Positions 1 through 7,230 of a DNA stretch of 19,374 bases are shown here, piece after piece. The DNA lies in contig CAJUPW010000031.1 of NCBI GenBank assembly GCA_910588635.1, positions 1-19,374 on the forward strand, read 5' to 3'. Both the position numbers and the translations under genes were made by a program. Within the stretch, counting starts at the first letter, position 1. Each line of letters starts with the position of its first letter. This DNA comes from an uncultured Oscillospiraceae bacterium. Lineage in GTDB: Bacteria > Bacillota > Clostridia > Oscillospirales > Oscillospiraceae. A model generated the notes under the pieces. That model was not told the DNA's origin and did not search any database. It saw nothing but the letters and a program-made list of their open reading frames with translations.

Positions 1-177
1 GTTGCCAGGGTTGATACCGACTATCTGCTTTTTGTGCGCCCGGAGGTGGACATCCAGCCGGGGGACACTGTGGTGGTGACCCGGCTGGGCAAGCGGACGG
101 TAGCCCTGGCCGGGCTGGCAGACCGGCAGCCCTCCCACAACAATATCCCTCTGAAGGTGGAGAAGGGGACCGCCTGA
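1..177 (+). CDS. Phage head-tail joining protein, C-terminal part (YqbH-like)
   Basis: The frame is open from the first base to a TGA at 175-177, giving the last 58 residues of a protein whose start lies outside the window. The end contains PGDTVVVTRLG and closes with SHNNIPLKVEKGTA, which resembles the end of the small head-tail adaptor proteins of PBSX/skin-type phages (YqbH, DUF3599). The stop overlaps the ATG of the next gene by one base, as expected in a tightly packed morphogenesis operon. The position directly before a gp10-like gene supports the call. The fragment is too short for a firm family assignment. Confidence 0.55.
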   Translation, partial: VARVDTDYLLFVRPEVDIQPGDTVVVTRLGKRTVALAGLADRQPSHNNIPLKVEKGTA

Positions 178-578
178 TGAGCGGCACGGATTACAGCTTC
201 GAGGGCTTTGACGCGCTGGAGCGGCAGCTGACGCAGATGATCGAGCAGGACTTCCCGGAGGAGTTTAAGGCGCTGGTGATCCAGATCGCCTATGAACTGC
301 AGGGCCGGGTAAAGGAGAACACCCCGAAAAAGACGGGCCGCCTCCAGGACAGCTGGAAGGTGGGAAAAATCGAGAAACGGGGCGATGAATATTACATCGA
401 GGTCTATACCAACGTGGAGTATGCGGAGCCGGTGGAGTACGGCCACCGCACCCGTGGCGGGAAGGGCTTCGTCAAAGGAAAGCACATGATGGCCATTTCT
501 CTGGAGGAGGTCAGCCAGCGCCTGCCCGCCTACCTGCAGGAATGGCTGAATGATTTTATCAGCACACATGACCTGTAA
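177..578 (+). CDS. HK97 gp10-like phage tail-component protein
   Basis: A 133-residue protein, usual size for the HK97 gp10/YqbI family of tail-completion proteins acting at the head-tail interface. Family-like features are the segment ENTPKKTGRLQDSWKVGK around residues 47-64, where P-x-x-T-G-x-L is the typical signature, and VEYAEPVEYGHRTRGG around 80-95 (A-x-x-x-E-x-G-x). It starts at the ATG that overlaps the upstream stop and is followed after 11 bases by the next gene. It is probably cotranscribed with all plus-strand genes here. The family role is established for phages; that this copy still works is doubtful, because genes further down the operon are deleted. Confidence 0.8.
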   Translation: MSGTDYSFEGFDALERQLTQMIEQDFPEEFKALVIQIAYELQGRVKENTPKKTGRLQDSWKVGKIEKRGDEYYIEVYTNVEYAEPVEYGHRTRGGKGFVKGKHMMAISLEEVSQRLPAYLQEWLNDFISTHDL

Positions 579-589
579 GGGGGGATAAC

Positions 590-1057
590 GTGGCCACGAC
601 AATTTATCAGTCTATCAAGCTGGCCATGGTCGGCCTCTTCAAAGGGAAATATCCGGCTTATGACGTGTTCTGCGAGGAGATTGCCAAGACGCAGAACGAT
701 GAGCCGGAGCCTGATCTGGAGAATTACATTTTCCTGGACATCATCCCGGCGGGCAGCGCCACCGTGGACGCCGGGCATATGGACCGTAGGGTGCTGGTGG
801 ACGCCTCCATCCACACCAGGTCGGAGCGCAATGCCGATTACCTGACCATATCCCAGGAGGTGGACGATCTGATCCGGCCCGTGTTCCGCTTCGAGGACGG
901 CGGCGAGGCCAGGGCCATCACCGTGCCGGATGTGGCCTGTAAGGTGGTGGACCGGGTACTGCACTGCACCTTTACCCTGGCATTCCGGGACAGCATCCAG
1001 GAGCCGCCGCCGCTGCCATACATAGAAACGCTGGACACCAGCGTGAAACCGATTTGA
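590..1057 (+). CDS. XkdJ/YqbJ-like phage structural protein
   Basis: A 155-residue protein between the gp10-like gene and the start of a tail sheath gene, where PBSX-type phages carry yqbJ/xkdJ (minor structural protein, DUF6838-like). The start is GTG (first residues MATTIYQSIK), 7 bases after AGGGGG of the Shine-Dalgarno region. Acidic and aromatic residues dominate the middle, with LENYIFLDIIPAGS near residues 44-57, and no membrane segment is visible. Gene order is the main support for the name. The neighbours suggest a tail-terminator or connector role, which is inference. Confidence 0.6.
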   Translation: MATTIYQSIKLAMVGLFKGKYPAYDVFCEEIAKTQNDEPEPDLENYIFLDIIPAGSATVDAGHMDRRVLVDASIHTRSERNADYLTISQEVDDLIRPVFRFEDGGEARAITVPDVACKVVDRVLHCTFTLAFRDSIQEPPPLPYIETLDTSVKPI

Positions 1058-1076
1058 GAAGAAAGGTTGTGATATT

Positions 1077-1247
1077 ATGGGCCTGCCTGACATCCGGATT
1101 ACATTCCAGACCAAGGGCCTGAGCGCCATCCAGCGCAGTGAGCGCGGAATCGTGGCTGGCGAGATCAAAGAGATCGCCACGCAGATTATGGACCTGAGCG
1201 GGGCTATCAACACCAAGGTCACAGTGGTGAAACAGTTAAAAAACTGA
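1077..1247 (+). pseudogene. Chimeric remnant: tail sheath N-terminus fused to tail-assembly chaperone C-terminus
   Basis: A 56-residue frame. Residues 1-27, opening MGLPDIRITFQTKG and then AIQRSERGIVA, look like the first residues of clostridial contractile-tail sheath proteins (XkdK-like), which usually exceed 350 residues. From about residue 28, GEIKEIATQIMDLSG and the ending VVKQLKN look like the last 30 residues of an XkdN-like tail-assembly chaperone. The simplest reading is an in-frame deletion that removed the sheath body, the tube gene (XkdM) and most of the chaperone. The frame ends TTA AAA AAC TGA, which contains a -1 slippery heptamer. Sheath and chaperone assignments come from remembered family sequences and need alignment. 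Confidence 0.65.
1238..1244 (+). other. Programmed -1 frameshift slippery site A AAA AAC
   Basis: The zero-frame codons are TTA AAA AAC followed at once by TGA at 1245-1247, so the heptamer A AAA AAC fits the X XXY YYZ rule exactly in the frame of the upstream ORF. Slipping back one base continues translation at CTG (1244) into a 56-codon frame ending at 1414. Tail-assembly chaperone genes of many dsDNA phages make a long product this way (lambda gpG/gpGT is the established example). The position just before the tape measure gene is the expected one. Confidence 0.8.
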
Positions 1248-1414
1248 TTGCCCAGGATGGTGAGGCGTACTTGCTTCACTACTACATCCAGAAGGGCTGG
1301 GATGCGGAGCGGTTTTTGAGCCTGGACCTGGAGTCCAGGCTCTTTTATACGGCCTCCATGCAGACCGCCCTGGAAGAACGGGCGCGGATGTTTGGTAAGG
1401 GGGTGAGCGGCTGA
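1244..1414 (+). CDS. Tail-assembly chaperone extension, made by -1 frameshift
   Basis: This open frame has no plausible start codon of its own and follows directly from the slippery site. It encodes 56 residues containing GEAYLLHYYIQKGWDAERFL and MQTALEERARMFGKGVSG. Such short segments, with an aromatic middle and a charged EE-R end, are typical of the T-part of tail chaperones that bind the tape measure protein. The stop TGA at 1412-1414 overlaps the ATG of the tape measure gene by one base, so translation is probably coupled. Because the upstream chaperone body is deleted, a frameshift product would be a 112-residue chimera, unlikely to work normally. Confidence 0.7.
   Translation: MIAQDGEAYLLHYYIQKGWDAERFLSLDLESRLFYTASMQTALEERARMFGKGVSG
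1318..1346 (+). other. GC-rich hairpin with short T run inside the chaperone extension
   Basis: GAGCCTGGAC at 1318-1327 is the exact reverse complement of GTCCAGGCTC at 1333-1342, with a five-base loop and TTTT behind it. It lies inside coding sequence, 74 bases after the slippery site and 68 bases before the tape measure start. The shape is that of a weak intrinsic terminator; whether it acts is unknown. It is too far from the slippery heptamer to be a classical frameshift stimulator. Confidence 0.35.
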
Positions 1415-3804
1415 TGGGCGTGGTCAAAGGCGCAATTTCTATTAAGGATAACATGACAGTCGTTCTCCGTAGTATCAGGCAGGAGCAATCGGCCTTTCGC
1501 CGGGATGTAGAAAAGACCAAAAAGGAACTGCAGGCCACCTGGGACAAAAAGCGCACCGCCAAGCTGGAGGCCACCGCAGCCTCCAAGGCGATGGACTCCC
1601 TGAAGAAAAAGATGGAGCCGCTGCGCAAAAAGGTGGTGGTGGCTACAGCAGTCAAGGACCTGGCCACCGCGAAGGTCAAAGCCCTGGGCAATCAGGTCAA
1701 AGCGGTGGGGAAAATGGTGGCCACCCCCATAGTAAAACTGAAGGATGGCGTATCTGCAGAGCTGTCAAAAATCAAAAGTAGTCTGCAAAGCGCTGTCAAA
1801 AAAACGGTCATCCCCGTAACAGTTGCGGCTACTGTCCTGGTTGGCGGCGCTATCAATCAGGGTGCACAACTTGAACAAAGCATTGGTGGCGTTGAAACGC
1901 TGTTCAAAGAAAACGCCAGCGTTGTAAAGGCGAATGCGGATGCGGCATTCAAGACTGCCGGGCTATCCGCAAATGCTTATATGGAGCAGGTAACCAGTTT
2001 TTCCGCTGCTCTTATCAGCAGTTTGAGTGGAGATACTTTGAAAGCTGCTGCCGCCGCTGACATGGCCATGGGCGATATGGCGGATAATGCCAATAAATTT
2101 GGCACCGACATGACGTCTATCCAGAATGCTTATCAAGGGTTTGCCAAGCAAAACTACACCATGCTGGACAACCTGAAGCTGGGCTACGGCGGCACTAAAG
2201 AAGAAATGGCCCGGCTCCTGCAGGATGCGCAGAAGCTGACTGGCGTGCAATACGACATCAATAATCTATCTGATGTCTACAACGCCATCCATGCGATCCA
2301 AAAAGACCTAGGCGTGACCGGAACAACCGCCAAAGAAGCAGGCGAAACTTTCAGCGGCTCTTTCTCTGCCATGAAGGCCGCCGCGCAGAACCTTCTGGGC
2401 AACATGGCCATAGGCGGCGATGTAACAGGCTCAATGAAGCAGTTGGTGGGAAGCGCCTCCACATTTCTGTTTAACAATGCAATCCCCATGGTGGGGCGCG
2501 TGATCTCCGCACTGCCGGAAGCGGTTAGGACCGGCATCAAAAGCGCTGCCCCAAAAATCAAGGGAATGGCCAAGGAGATCGTCGAAAGCCTAAAAGAGGG
2601 GATTGTCAGCAGCCTGCCATCTGAAATGGGCGACATAGTCAATTCCCTTTTTGGCAGCCTGGGGGACCTTGGAAGCGGATTTGCTGCAATGAAGCCACAA
2701 CTGGCCCGTTTCGGCACTTCGGTGATGGGGACGGTGCAAAAGGTGGCCGCAGCAGCCATGCCCGCCATCGCCAGCATCATTACCACAGTCCAGTCGGTGA
2801 TTCCCTCCGTTCTCCCGGTGCTGGAAACGGTAGTTACCACCATCGGCAACGTGATCGCGGCGGCTACCCCTGTCATCGCCGGACTGGTTCAGGGGATTGG
2901 CACGGTGGTGTCGGCGCTGGCCCCGGTCTTTCAGGTCATCTTTGACGGCATCGGCCAGAAGGTCAGTTCCGTGCTGGAGTTCGTGGGCAGTAAGATGGGT
3001 TGGATTCAAAGTGTCATCGGCACAGTAGCCCCCGTGGTGGCGGACATCCTGACCACAGCCTGGGGCGTTATCTCCCCCGTCATGGACCTGTCTATCAGCG
3101 TCTTTAAACTGCTTTTCAATGTAGTACAAACGGTGTTTAATGGCATCGCCAGCGTGGTTTCCAGCGTGTGGTCCAGGGTCCAGCCCATTGTGGAGGGCAT
3201 CGGCAACGGCCTGTCCTGGGTGGCCGGAAAGGTCAAGGGCCTGCTGGGGATGGGCGGCGGCGACGGTGGCAGCGTCGGCTCCAACGCCGAAGGCACCAAC
3301 AACTGGCGCGGCGGTCCCACCTGGGTAGGTGAGCGTGGGCCGGAGTTGGTAGACCTGCCCAAGGGCAGCCGGGTGCTTCCCAACAAGGAGAGCGTCCAGC
3401 TGGCCCAAAACGCCGCCCGGCCCGTGGTCCGTGAGATCTTCCAGACCACCGTGGAAAAGCCCTCCATCTACACGACAGAGGGCAATTCCTTCCCCGTGCT
3501 GGAGCGTATTGAAAAGGGCCTGGGCGTGGTCACCGGCCTGCTGGGCCGGGACGGCCGGAGAAGCCAGGAGGATACCCCCGCAAACCGCCCGAAACGGCCC
3601 GACAATGGCCAGGATTTCCCCCCGCCCCCTAACCCCAATCCCAAGCCTCCGAGGCCCACAGCGGCGTCTGTGCCGCCGCTGCAGGTAACGGTGGCGAAGC
3701 TGGCCGACCAAATCATTGTGCGGGAGGATGCTGACATTGACCGCATCGGTGAGGCGGTGGCCAAGCGCGTGGTGCAGGCGGCCCGCAATATGGCTCCAGA
3801 GTAA
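1414..3804 (+). CDS. Phage tail tape measure protein
   Basis: A 796-residue protein that would set tail length and occupy the tail lumen. The N-terminus (about 20-120) is rich in Lys, Glu and Ala and predicts coiled coil. A hydrophobic stretch follows near 131-150 (VTVAATVLVGGAINQG). Residues about 150-310 (LEQSIGGVETLF, then DMADNANKFGTDM) match the TP901-type tape measure core. Hydrophobic helices occupy about 445-520. Near 640-655 the Gly-rich segment with GPELVDLPKGSRVLPN is a hallmark of Firmicutes tape measure C-termini. A Pro-rich linker lies around 720-745. It is shorter than PBSX XkdO, which is about 1,300 residues. The start overlaps the chaperone-extension stop. The gene looks intact although its sheath and tube partners are missing. 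Confidence 0.92.
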   Translation: MGVVKGAISIKDNMTVVLRSIRQEQSAFRRDVEKTKKELQATWDKKRTAKLEATAASKAMDSLKKKMEPLRKKVVVATAVKDLATAKVKALGNQVKAVGKMVATPIVKLKDGVSAELSKIKSSLQSAVKKTVIPVTVAATVLVGGAINQGAQLEQSIGGVETLFKENASVVKANADAAFKTAGLSANAYMEQVTSFSAALISSLSGDTLKAAAAADMAMGDMADNANKFGTDMTSIQNAYQGFAKQNYTMLDNLKLGYGGTKEEMARLLQDAQKLTGVQYDINNLSDVYNAIHAIQKDLGVTGTTAKEAGETFSGSFSAMKAAAQNLLGNMAIGGDVTGSMKQLVGSASTFLFNNAIPMVGRVISALPEAVRTGIKSAAPKIKGMAKEIVESLKEGIVSSLPSEMGDIVNSLFGSLGDLGSGFAAMKPQLARFGTSVMGTVQKVAAAAMPAIASIITTVQSVIPSVLPVLETVVTTIGNVIAAATPVIAGLVQGIGTVVSALAPVFQVIFDGIGQKVSSVLEFVGSKMGWIQSVIGTVAPVVADILTTAWGVISPVMDLSISVFKLLFNVVQTVFNGIASVVSSVWSRVQPIVEGIGNGLSWVAGKVKGLLGMGGGDGGSVGSNAEGTNNWRGGPTWVGERGPELVDLPKGSRVLPNKESVQLAQNAARPVVREIFQTTVEKPSIYTTEGNSFPVLERIEKGLGVVTGLLGRDGRRSQEDTPANRPKRPDNGQDFPPPPNPNPKPPRPTAASVPPLQVTVAKLADQIIVREDADIDRIGEAVAKRVVQAARNMAPE

Positions 3805-3816
3805 GGAGGCGGCAGT

Positions 3817-4464
3817 GTGAAACAGCGAACCATTGAACTGAGCTTTAACAACCATGCGGAGATGTTCAATCTCCCCATCAACCCGGCAGAGTTTGAATTT
3901 ACCGAGCCGCACAATAACCAGCGGATCACTCTGCTGAACATTGGCGAGGTAAATCTGATTGGACACAGGGGGCTGGTTTCCGGCTCCCTGTCCAGTTTTT
4001 TCCCCTCTACCACCTCCCCGCTGGCCCGGTATGCTGACCGGGAGCCGATGGAGTATATCCGGCTGCTGAAGAAGTGGAAATCCAAGCCGCAGCCCATTCG
4101 GGTGATCATCAGCGACTGTGACTTCAACCTGGCCATGAGCATCGACAGCCTGACCTATGGCAGCCATGAGGGGGACAAGGATGTGTATTACACCCTGGAA
4201 CTGTCGGAATACCGCTTTTTGAACGTCCCCGCCGTCAAGATGGAGAGCCAGGCCAAGAGCCAGACCAGCGGCCTGAACACCCGCCCCAATACCCAGGAGG
4301 CCCCCAAAACCGCCACGGTGGTGTCCGGGGACTGCCTGTGGAACCTGGCCAAGAAATACTACGGCGACGGGGCGCAGTACAAAAAAATCTATGAGGCCAA
4401 CAAGGCGGTGATCGGGAGCAATCCCAACCTGATCAAGCCCGGCCAGAAGCTGGTGATCCCATGA
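3817..4464 (+). CDS. LysM-domain tail/baseplate protein (XkdP-like)
   Basis: A 215-residue protein starting at GTG, 7 bases after GGAGG at 3805-3809. Residues 1-145 form a domain typical of XkdP/YqbP proteins, which link tape measure and hub at the base of contractile tails. Residues 166-215 are a LysM repeat: VVSGDCLWNLAKKYYGDG, then a middle helix with IYEANKAVIG, then PNLIKPGQKLVIP. The usual T/S of the LysM start is replaced by S-G-D-C. LysM binds N-acetylglucosamine polymers in other proteins; here it probably helps dock the tail to peptidoglycan or acts as a structural joint. Its stop overlaps the start of the next gene by 4 bases. Confidence 0.88.
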   Translation: MKQRTIELSFNNHAEMFNLPINPAEFEFTEPHNNQRITLLNIGEVNLIGHRGLVSGSLSSFFPSTTSPLARYADREPMEYIRLLKKWKSKPQPIRVIISDCDFNLAMSIDSLTYGSHEGDKDVYYTLELSEYRFLNVPAVKMESQAKSQTSGLNTRPNTQEAPKTATVVSGDCLWNLAKKYYGDGAQYKKIYEANKAVIGSNPNLIKPGQKLVIP

Positions 4465-5420
4465 TCCAGAAGCAGCTGACGGCGGGCGGAAAGGACCTCT
4501 CCCAGCTGGTGGAAAAGGTCACCTGGAGCGGCGACAGCAAGCAGGTGGCCCGGAAGCTGGCCTTTTCCATAGCGACCCGAAGCACAGACCGTTTTCTCCC
4601 CAAGGTGACCATCAACGAGGGGGACAGCGTACTGTTCAGGGACGGGGACAGGACCCTGTTCGGCGGCCCCGTCTTTGATATTGAAAAATCAGCCTCCGGG
4701 AACCTCACCACCTACACCGCCTTTGATTTGATGTTCTACATCAACAACAGCGACATCAGCAAGGTTTTTGACGATACCCCGGAGGCCATCACCGCGTGGA
4801 TATGCTCCCACCTGGGCGTCCCCTTCGGCTCCGCCGCTCCCACAGGCATCAAGGTATACCTGCCCTGGCTGGGCAAGAAAGCCTATGAGGCCATCATGGC
4901 GGCCTACACCACCGCCAGCCGCCAGAACGGGAAGAAATACATCCCCCTGATGCAGAATGTCAACCAGGTGTGTGTGATCGAAAAGGGGGTGCTGTGCGGG
5001 GTGGTGCTGGATGGCAGCTATAACCTGACGGAGGCCACCTACAAGACCAGCCTGCAGAAGCTGGTGGACCGGGTGATCGTCACCGACAAGAACGGCAACC
5101 AAACCAGCGTGGTGGAGGATGCCGGGGCGCAGTCGAAGTATGGCGTGGTGCAGCGCGTCTACAAGCAGGAGGAGGGCAAGGACACCGCCTCCGAGGCCAA
5201 GGCGCTGCTTCACGTCATGGACCAATCCGCAACCGTGACCGCCACCAGCGACACCCGCGCTGTCTCCGGCTATGCCATCGCCGTCCAGGAGGCCACCACG
5301 GGGCTTTATGGGAAGTTCTACATTGAGAGCGACACCCACACCTTTGAGGACGGCAAAGAAATGATGCAGCTGACCCTGGCCTTTTCCAACATGATGGATG
5401 AGAAGGAAGCTGGCAGTTAA
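4461..5420 (+). CDS. Tail hub / late control D-like protein (XkdQ-like)
   Basis: A 319-residue protein in the XkdQ/YqbQ position between the LysM protein and the XkdR-like protein. Such proteins belong to the gpD/gp27-like hub family that forms the core of contractile-tail baseplates. It opens with MIQKQLTAGGKDLSQLVEKV and then VTWSGDSKQVARKLAFSI, matching the usual hub start (a short beta entry followed by W-S-G-x-x-x-x-x-R). The motif LFRDGDRTLFGGPVFD near 67-82 is the typical V/L-F-x-G x-V repeat of this family. No lysozyme domain is attached. The ATG overlaps the xkdP-like stop (ATGA). It appears intact. Confidence 0.85.
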   Translation: MIQKQLTAGGKDLSQLVEKVTWSGDSKQVARKLAFSIATRSTDRFLPKVTINEGDSVLFRDGDRTLFGGPVFDIEKSASGNLTTYTAFDLMFYINNSDISKVFDDTPEAITAWICSHLGVPFGSAAPTGIKVYLPWLGKKAYEAIMAAYTTASRQNGKKYIPLMQNVNQVCVIEKGVLCGVVLDGSYNLTEATYKTSLQKLVDRVIVTDKNGNQTSVVEDAGAQSKYGVVQRVYKQEEGKDTASEAKALLHVMDQSATVTATSDTRAVSGYAIAVQEATTGLYGKFYIESDTHTFEDGKEMMQLTLAFSNMMDEKEAGS

Positions 5421-5432
5421 GGAGGCGATACC

Positions 5433-5774
5433 ATGGGTGAACGGTGGGCTGCAGATATGGTGGAGGCGCTGCGCTCTGCAAGCAAGAGCAGCAGCGGGCT
5501 GATGTTTGCGGAGGTCAAATCCGTGGCCCCGCTGACCATCCTGGCCCACGACCAGGTGATCAGCAAGGGGCTGTATATCAACCCGGCCCTGCTGGTGTGG
5601 GCCGAGGGCGGAGGCAGCCGCATTCCCCTGGAACTCGCCGGACTGGACCCACACCCGTACTCGTTCCTGACCGAGTTCCATACGAAGTATGTGCTGAAGG
5701 AGGGCGACATGGTGGTAGTGCTTCAGGTGGGGGCTGGCTTCTACATTCTGGGGAAGGTGGTGAAGGTGGCATGA
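5433..5774 (+). CDS. XkdR-like baseplate protein (DUF2577)
   Basis: A 113-residue protein with GGAGG ahead of its ATG. The segment LMFAEVKSVAPLTILAHDQ (residues 23-41), then the ending LKEGDMVVVLQVGAGFYIL and GKVVKV, fit the DUF2577/XkdR family of PBSX-like phages, an OB-fold-like baseplate component beside the hub. Length matches the family (about 100-120). Its stop at 5772-5774 overlaps the ATG of the xkdS-like gene. Translation looks intact. Confidence 0.82.
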   Translation: MGERWAADMVEALRSASKSSSGLMFAEVKSVAPLTILAHDQVISKGLYINPALLVWAEGGGSRIPLELAGLDPHPYSFLTEFHTKYVLKEGDMVVVLQVGAGFYILGKVVKVA

Positions 5775-6247
5775 GCATCTTCCCATTCATCGACCCGGAG
5801 GCGCTGGTGGCCAGCCAGGACAACGCCTTGCCCATGTTCCGGGAGTATGCTTACGACTATGAAAATAACCGGCTGCTGCTCCGGGATGGCCAGACCTACC
5901 TGGTAGAGGGCAACGAGGCCTTGCGCATCTGGATATTCAAGGCCCTGGACACGGAACGGTTCCGATATACGGCTTACGATTCGGACTACGGCAGCGAGAT
6001 CGACACGCTGATCGGAGCCATCAACAGCAGCGTGATCCTGCCGGAGTTGAAGCGGTTTATCATCGAGGCTGTATTGGATGGATTGGCGGCAAACGGCTGC
6101 TGCGGAAAGCCATCCTGGAGCGGTTCCCCACCGATGAAGTGGGGCGTTATATCGAGGTGTTTGGCGGGGCTGGATGGGTACTTTTCGCCAAAGAGAAAAA
6201 ATCCGGCCAGTTGGAAGTTTATAATGACATCAACGGGGGCCTGGTAA
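5771..6247 (+). pseudogene. XkdS-like baseplate gene (DUF2634), 3' truncated and read into methylase DNA out of frame
   Basis: From the ATG at 5771 the first roughly 100 residues look like a DUF2634/XkdS (gp25-like) protein: PLMF-type acidic start, then YDYENNRLLLRDGQTYLVEG, ALRIWIFKALDTERFRYTAY and DYGSEIDTLIG, which are the recognisable family blocks. After IIEAVL (about 6072) the frame becomes low-quality sequence rich in Gly, Ser, Trp and Lys (GCCGKPSWSGSP), because it reads the methylase gene in the wrong frame until 6247. The last part of xkdS and everything normally downstream (baseplate J, fibres, holin, lysin) is missing. A deletion joining xkdS to the methylase gene explains this. 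Confidence 0.75.
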
Positions 6248-6819
6248 ACCTGTTCCGCTGTGTGAAATATCACTGCGGTGAGGTGCAGAGGGAACTTGAC
6301 TGGATGCTGACCTCCAGGGAGCAGTTCTTTGACTGCCTGGCACAGTTGGATACTCGCGGCCTGACCGACATTCAGCGGGCGGCGCGGTTCTTCTATACGG
6401 TTAAAATCAGCTTCGGTTGTGAGCAGCGCACCTACGCCACCAGTTCAAAAACGATTGACACCGCATCAGTGTATCTGGAAAAGATTAAGGAGCGCCTGCG
6501 GGGAGTCAACATCGAACACAAGGACTTTGCTGACCTGATCCGGGTGTATGACCGCGAAAACGCACTGTTCTACCTCGACCCACCCTATGTTGGCACGGAG
6601 GGGTATTACGACAGCCCCTTTAAGATGGAGGACCACCAGCGTTTAAAGACCGTTTTGGAGGGCATCAAGGGCCGTTTCATTTTGTCCTATAATGACTGCC
6701 CGATGATCCGGGAATTGTATTCTGAGTATCGCATTGAGGGTGTGAGCAGAAAAACCACGCTGGCAGGCAACGGAGACAATAACCAGCTTTTTGCCGAGGT
6801 TATCATCCGCAATTTCTAA
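6073..6819 (+). CDS. Phage-type DNA adenine methylase (Dam/D12 class), 5' end damaged
   Basis: The enzyme transfers a methyl group from S-adenosylmethionine to adenine N6. Visible motifs are GWIGGKRLLRKAI (motif X, from 6076), EVFGGAGWVLF (motif I, AdoMet binding) and LFYLDPPYVG (motif IV, catalytic DPPY, about residues 169-172 counted from 6073). About 248 residues is normal for the D12 family. The start is a problem: reading upstream from motif X there is no ATG, GTG or TTG until well inside the xkdS-like sequence. Only ATT at 6073, preceded by GAGG, or GTG at 6139, which would drop motif X, are available. The original start was probably lost in the deletion that joined it to xkdS. Activity is uncertain. 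Confidence 0.82.
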   Translation: MGWIGGKRLLRKAILERFPTDEVGRYIEVFGGAGWVLFAKEKKSGQLEVYNDINGGLVNLFRCVKYHCGEVQRELDWMLTSREQFFDCLAQLDTRGLTDIQRAARFFYTVKISFGCEQRTYATSSKTIDTASVYLEKIKERLRGVNIEHKDFADLIRVYDRENALFYLDPPYVGTEGYYDSPFKMEDHQRLKTVLEGIKGRFILSYNDCPMIRELYSEYRIEGVSRKTTLAGNGDNNQLFAEVIIRNF

Positions 6820-6896
6820 CCGTTTTCGTTGCGTTCTCACAAAATAATCACAGATATACACCTTGCTGGTAGAATGTCCCTAAAGGGGCATTTGTG

Positions 6897-7166
6897 ATGA
6901 TTAAAAACCATCTATCGCGCATCCTCGGAGAACGCAGGATGAAGCAAGCAAACCTTGCCAGGATTACGGGCATCAGGCCGACCACAATCAGTGAACTATA
7001 CAATGAAGTCGCTGAACGTGTCAGCCTCGACCACCTGGATAAGATTTGCGAAGCCTTAAACTGCACCCTGACCGAACTGCTGGAATACATACCAAACCAG
7101 CATCGCCGAACAGGGAAAGACCTGATCCTGGAGGAGCATGGAAACCGCAAGAAAAAACCACGCTAA
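6897..7166 (+). CDS. Small Cro/CI-family (XRE) transcriptional regulator
   Basis: An 89-residue protein that is almost entirely a helix-turn-helix domain: MKQANLARITGIRPTTISEL (residues about 15-35) is the HTH, and DHLDKICEALNCTLTELLEY is the typical fourth/fifth helix of the YozG/HTH_26 type. AAAGGGG at 6882-6888 lies 8 bases before the ATG at 6897 and only 5 before the in-frame GTG at 6894, so the ATG is preferred. It is the last gene of the plus-strand block and is followed by a strong terminator. It could be a prophage repressor or the regulator of the methylase beside it; the sequence does not decide. Confidence 0.85.
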   Translation: MIKNHLSRILGERRMKQANLARITGIRPTTISELYNEVAERVSLDHLDKICEALNCTLTELLEYIPNQHRRTGKDLILEEHGNRKKKPR

Positions 7167-7178
7167 TCTGGGCAAAAG

Positions 7179-7230
7179 AAAAGGCGTTTAAGAGGTCTTA
7201 AAATGGCCGCTTAAACGCTTTTTCTTTTTT
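7179..7230 (+). terminator. Rho-independent terminator ending the phage block
   Basis: Bases 7179-7192 pair with 7210-7223 (core GCGTTTAAG / CTTAAACGC, with one G-T pair near the base) and are followed by a T-rich run to 7230. It sits 12 bases after the regulator stop and separates the plus-strand phage genes from the minus-strand island. The arms are nearly symmetric with A-rich and T-rich flanks, so it may also stop transcription coming from the right. Confidence 0.85.

Noticed and set aside
2590..4167. Long minus-strand frame opposite the tape measure and LysM genes
   Set aside because: Low-complexity His/Gly/Asp-rich translation with no ribosome site. The plus-strand genes explain the region.
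6820..6896. Promoter for the small XRE gene (TAGAAT at 6870-6875)
   Set aside because: No acceptable -35 hexamer at 16-18 bases; support is too weak to list as a feature.
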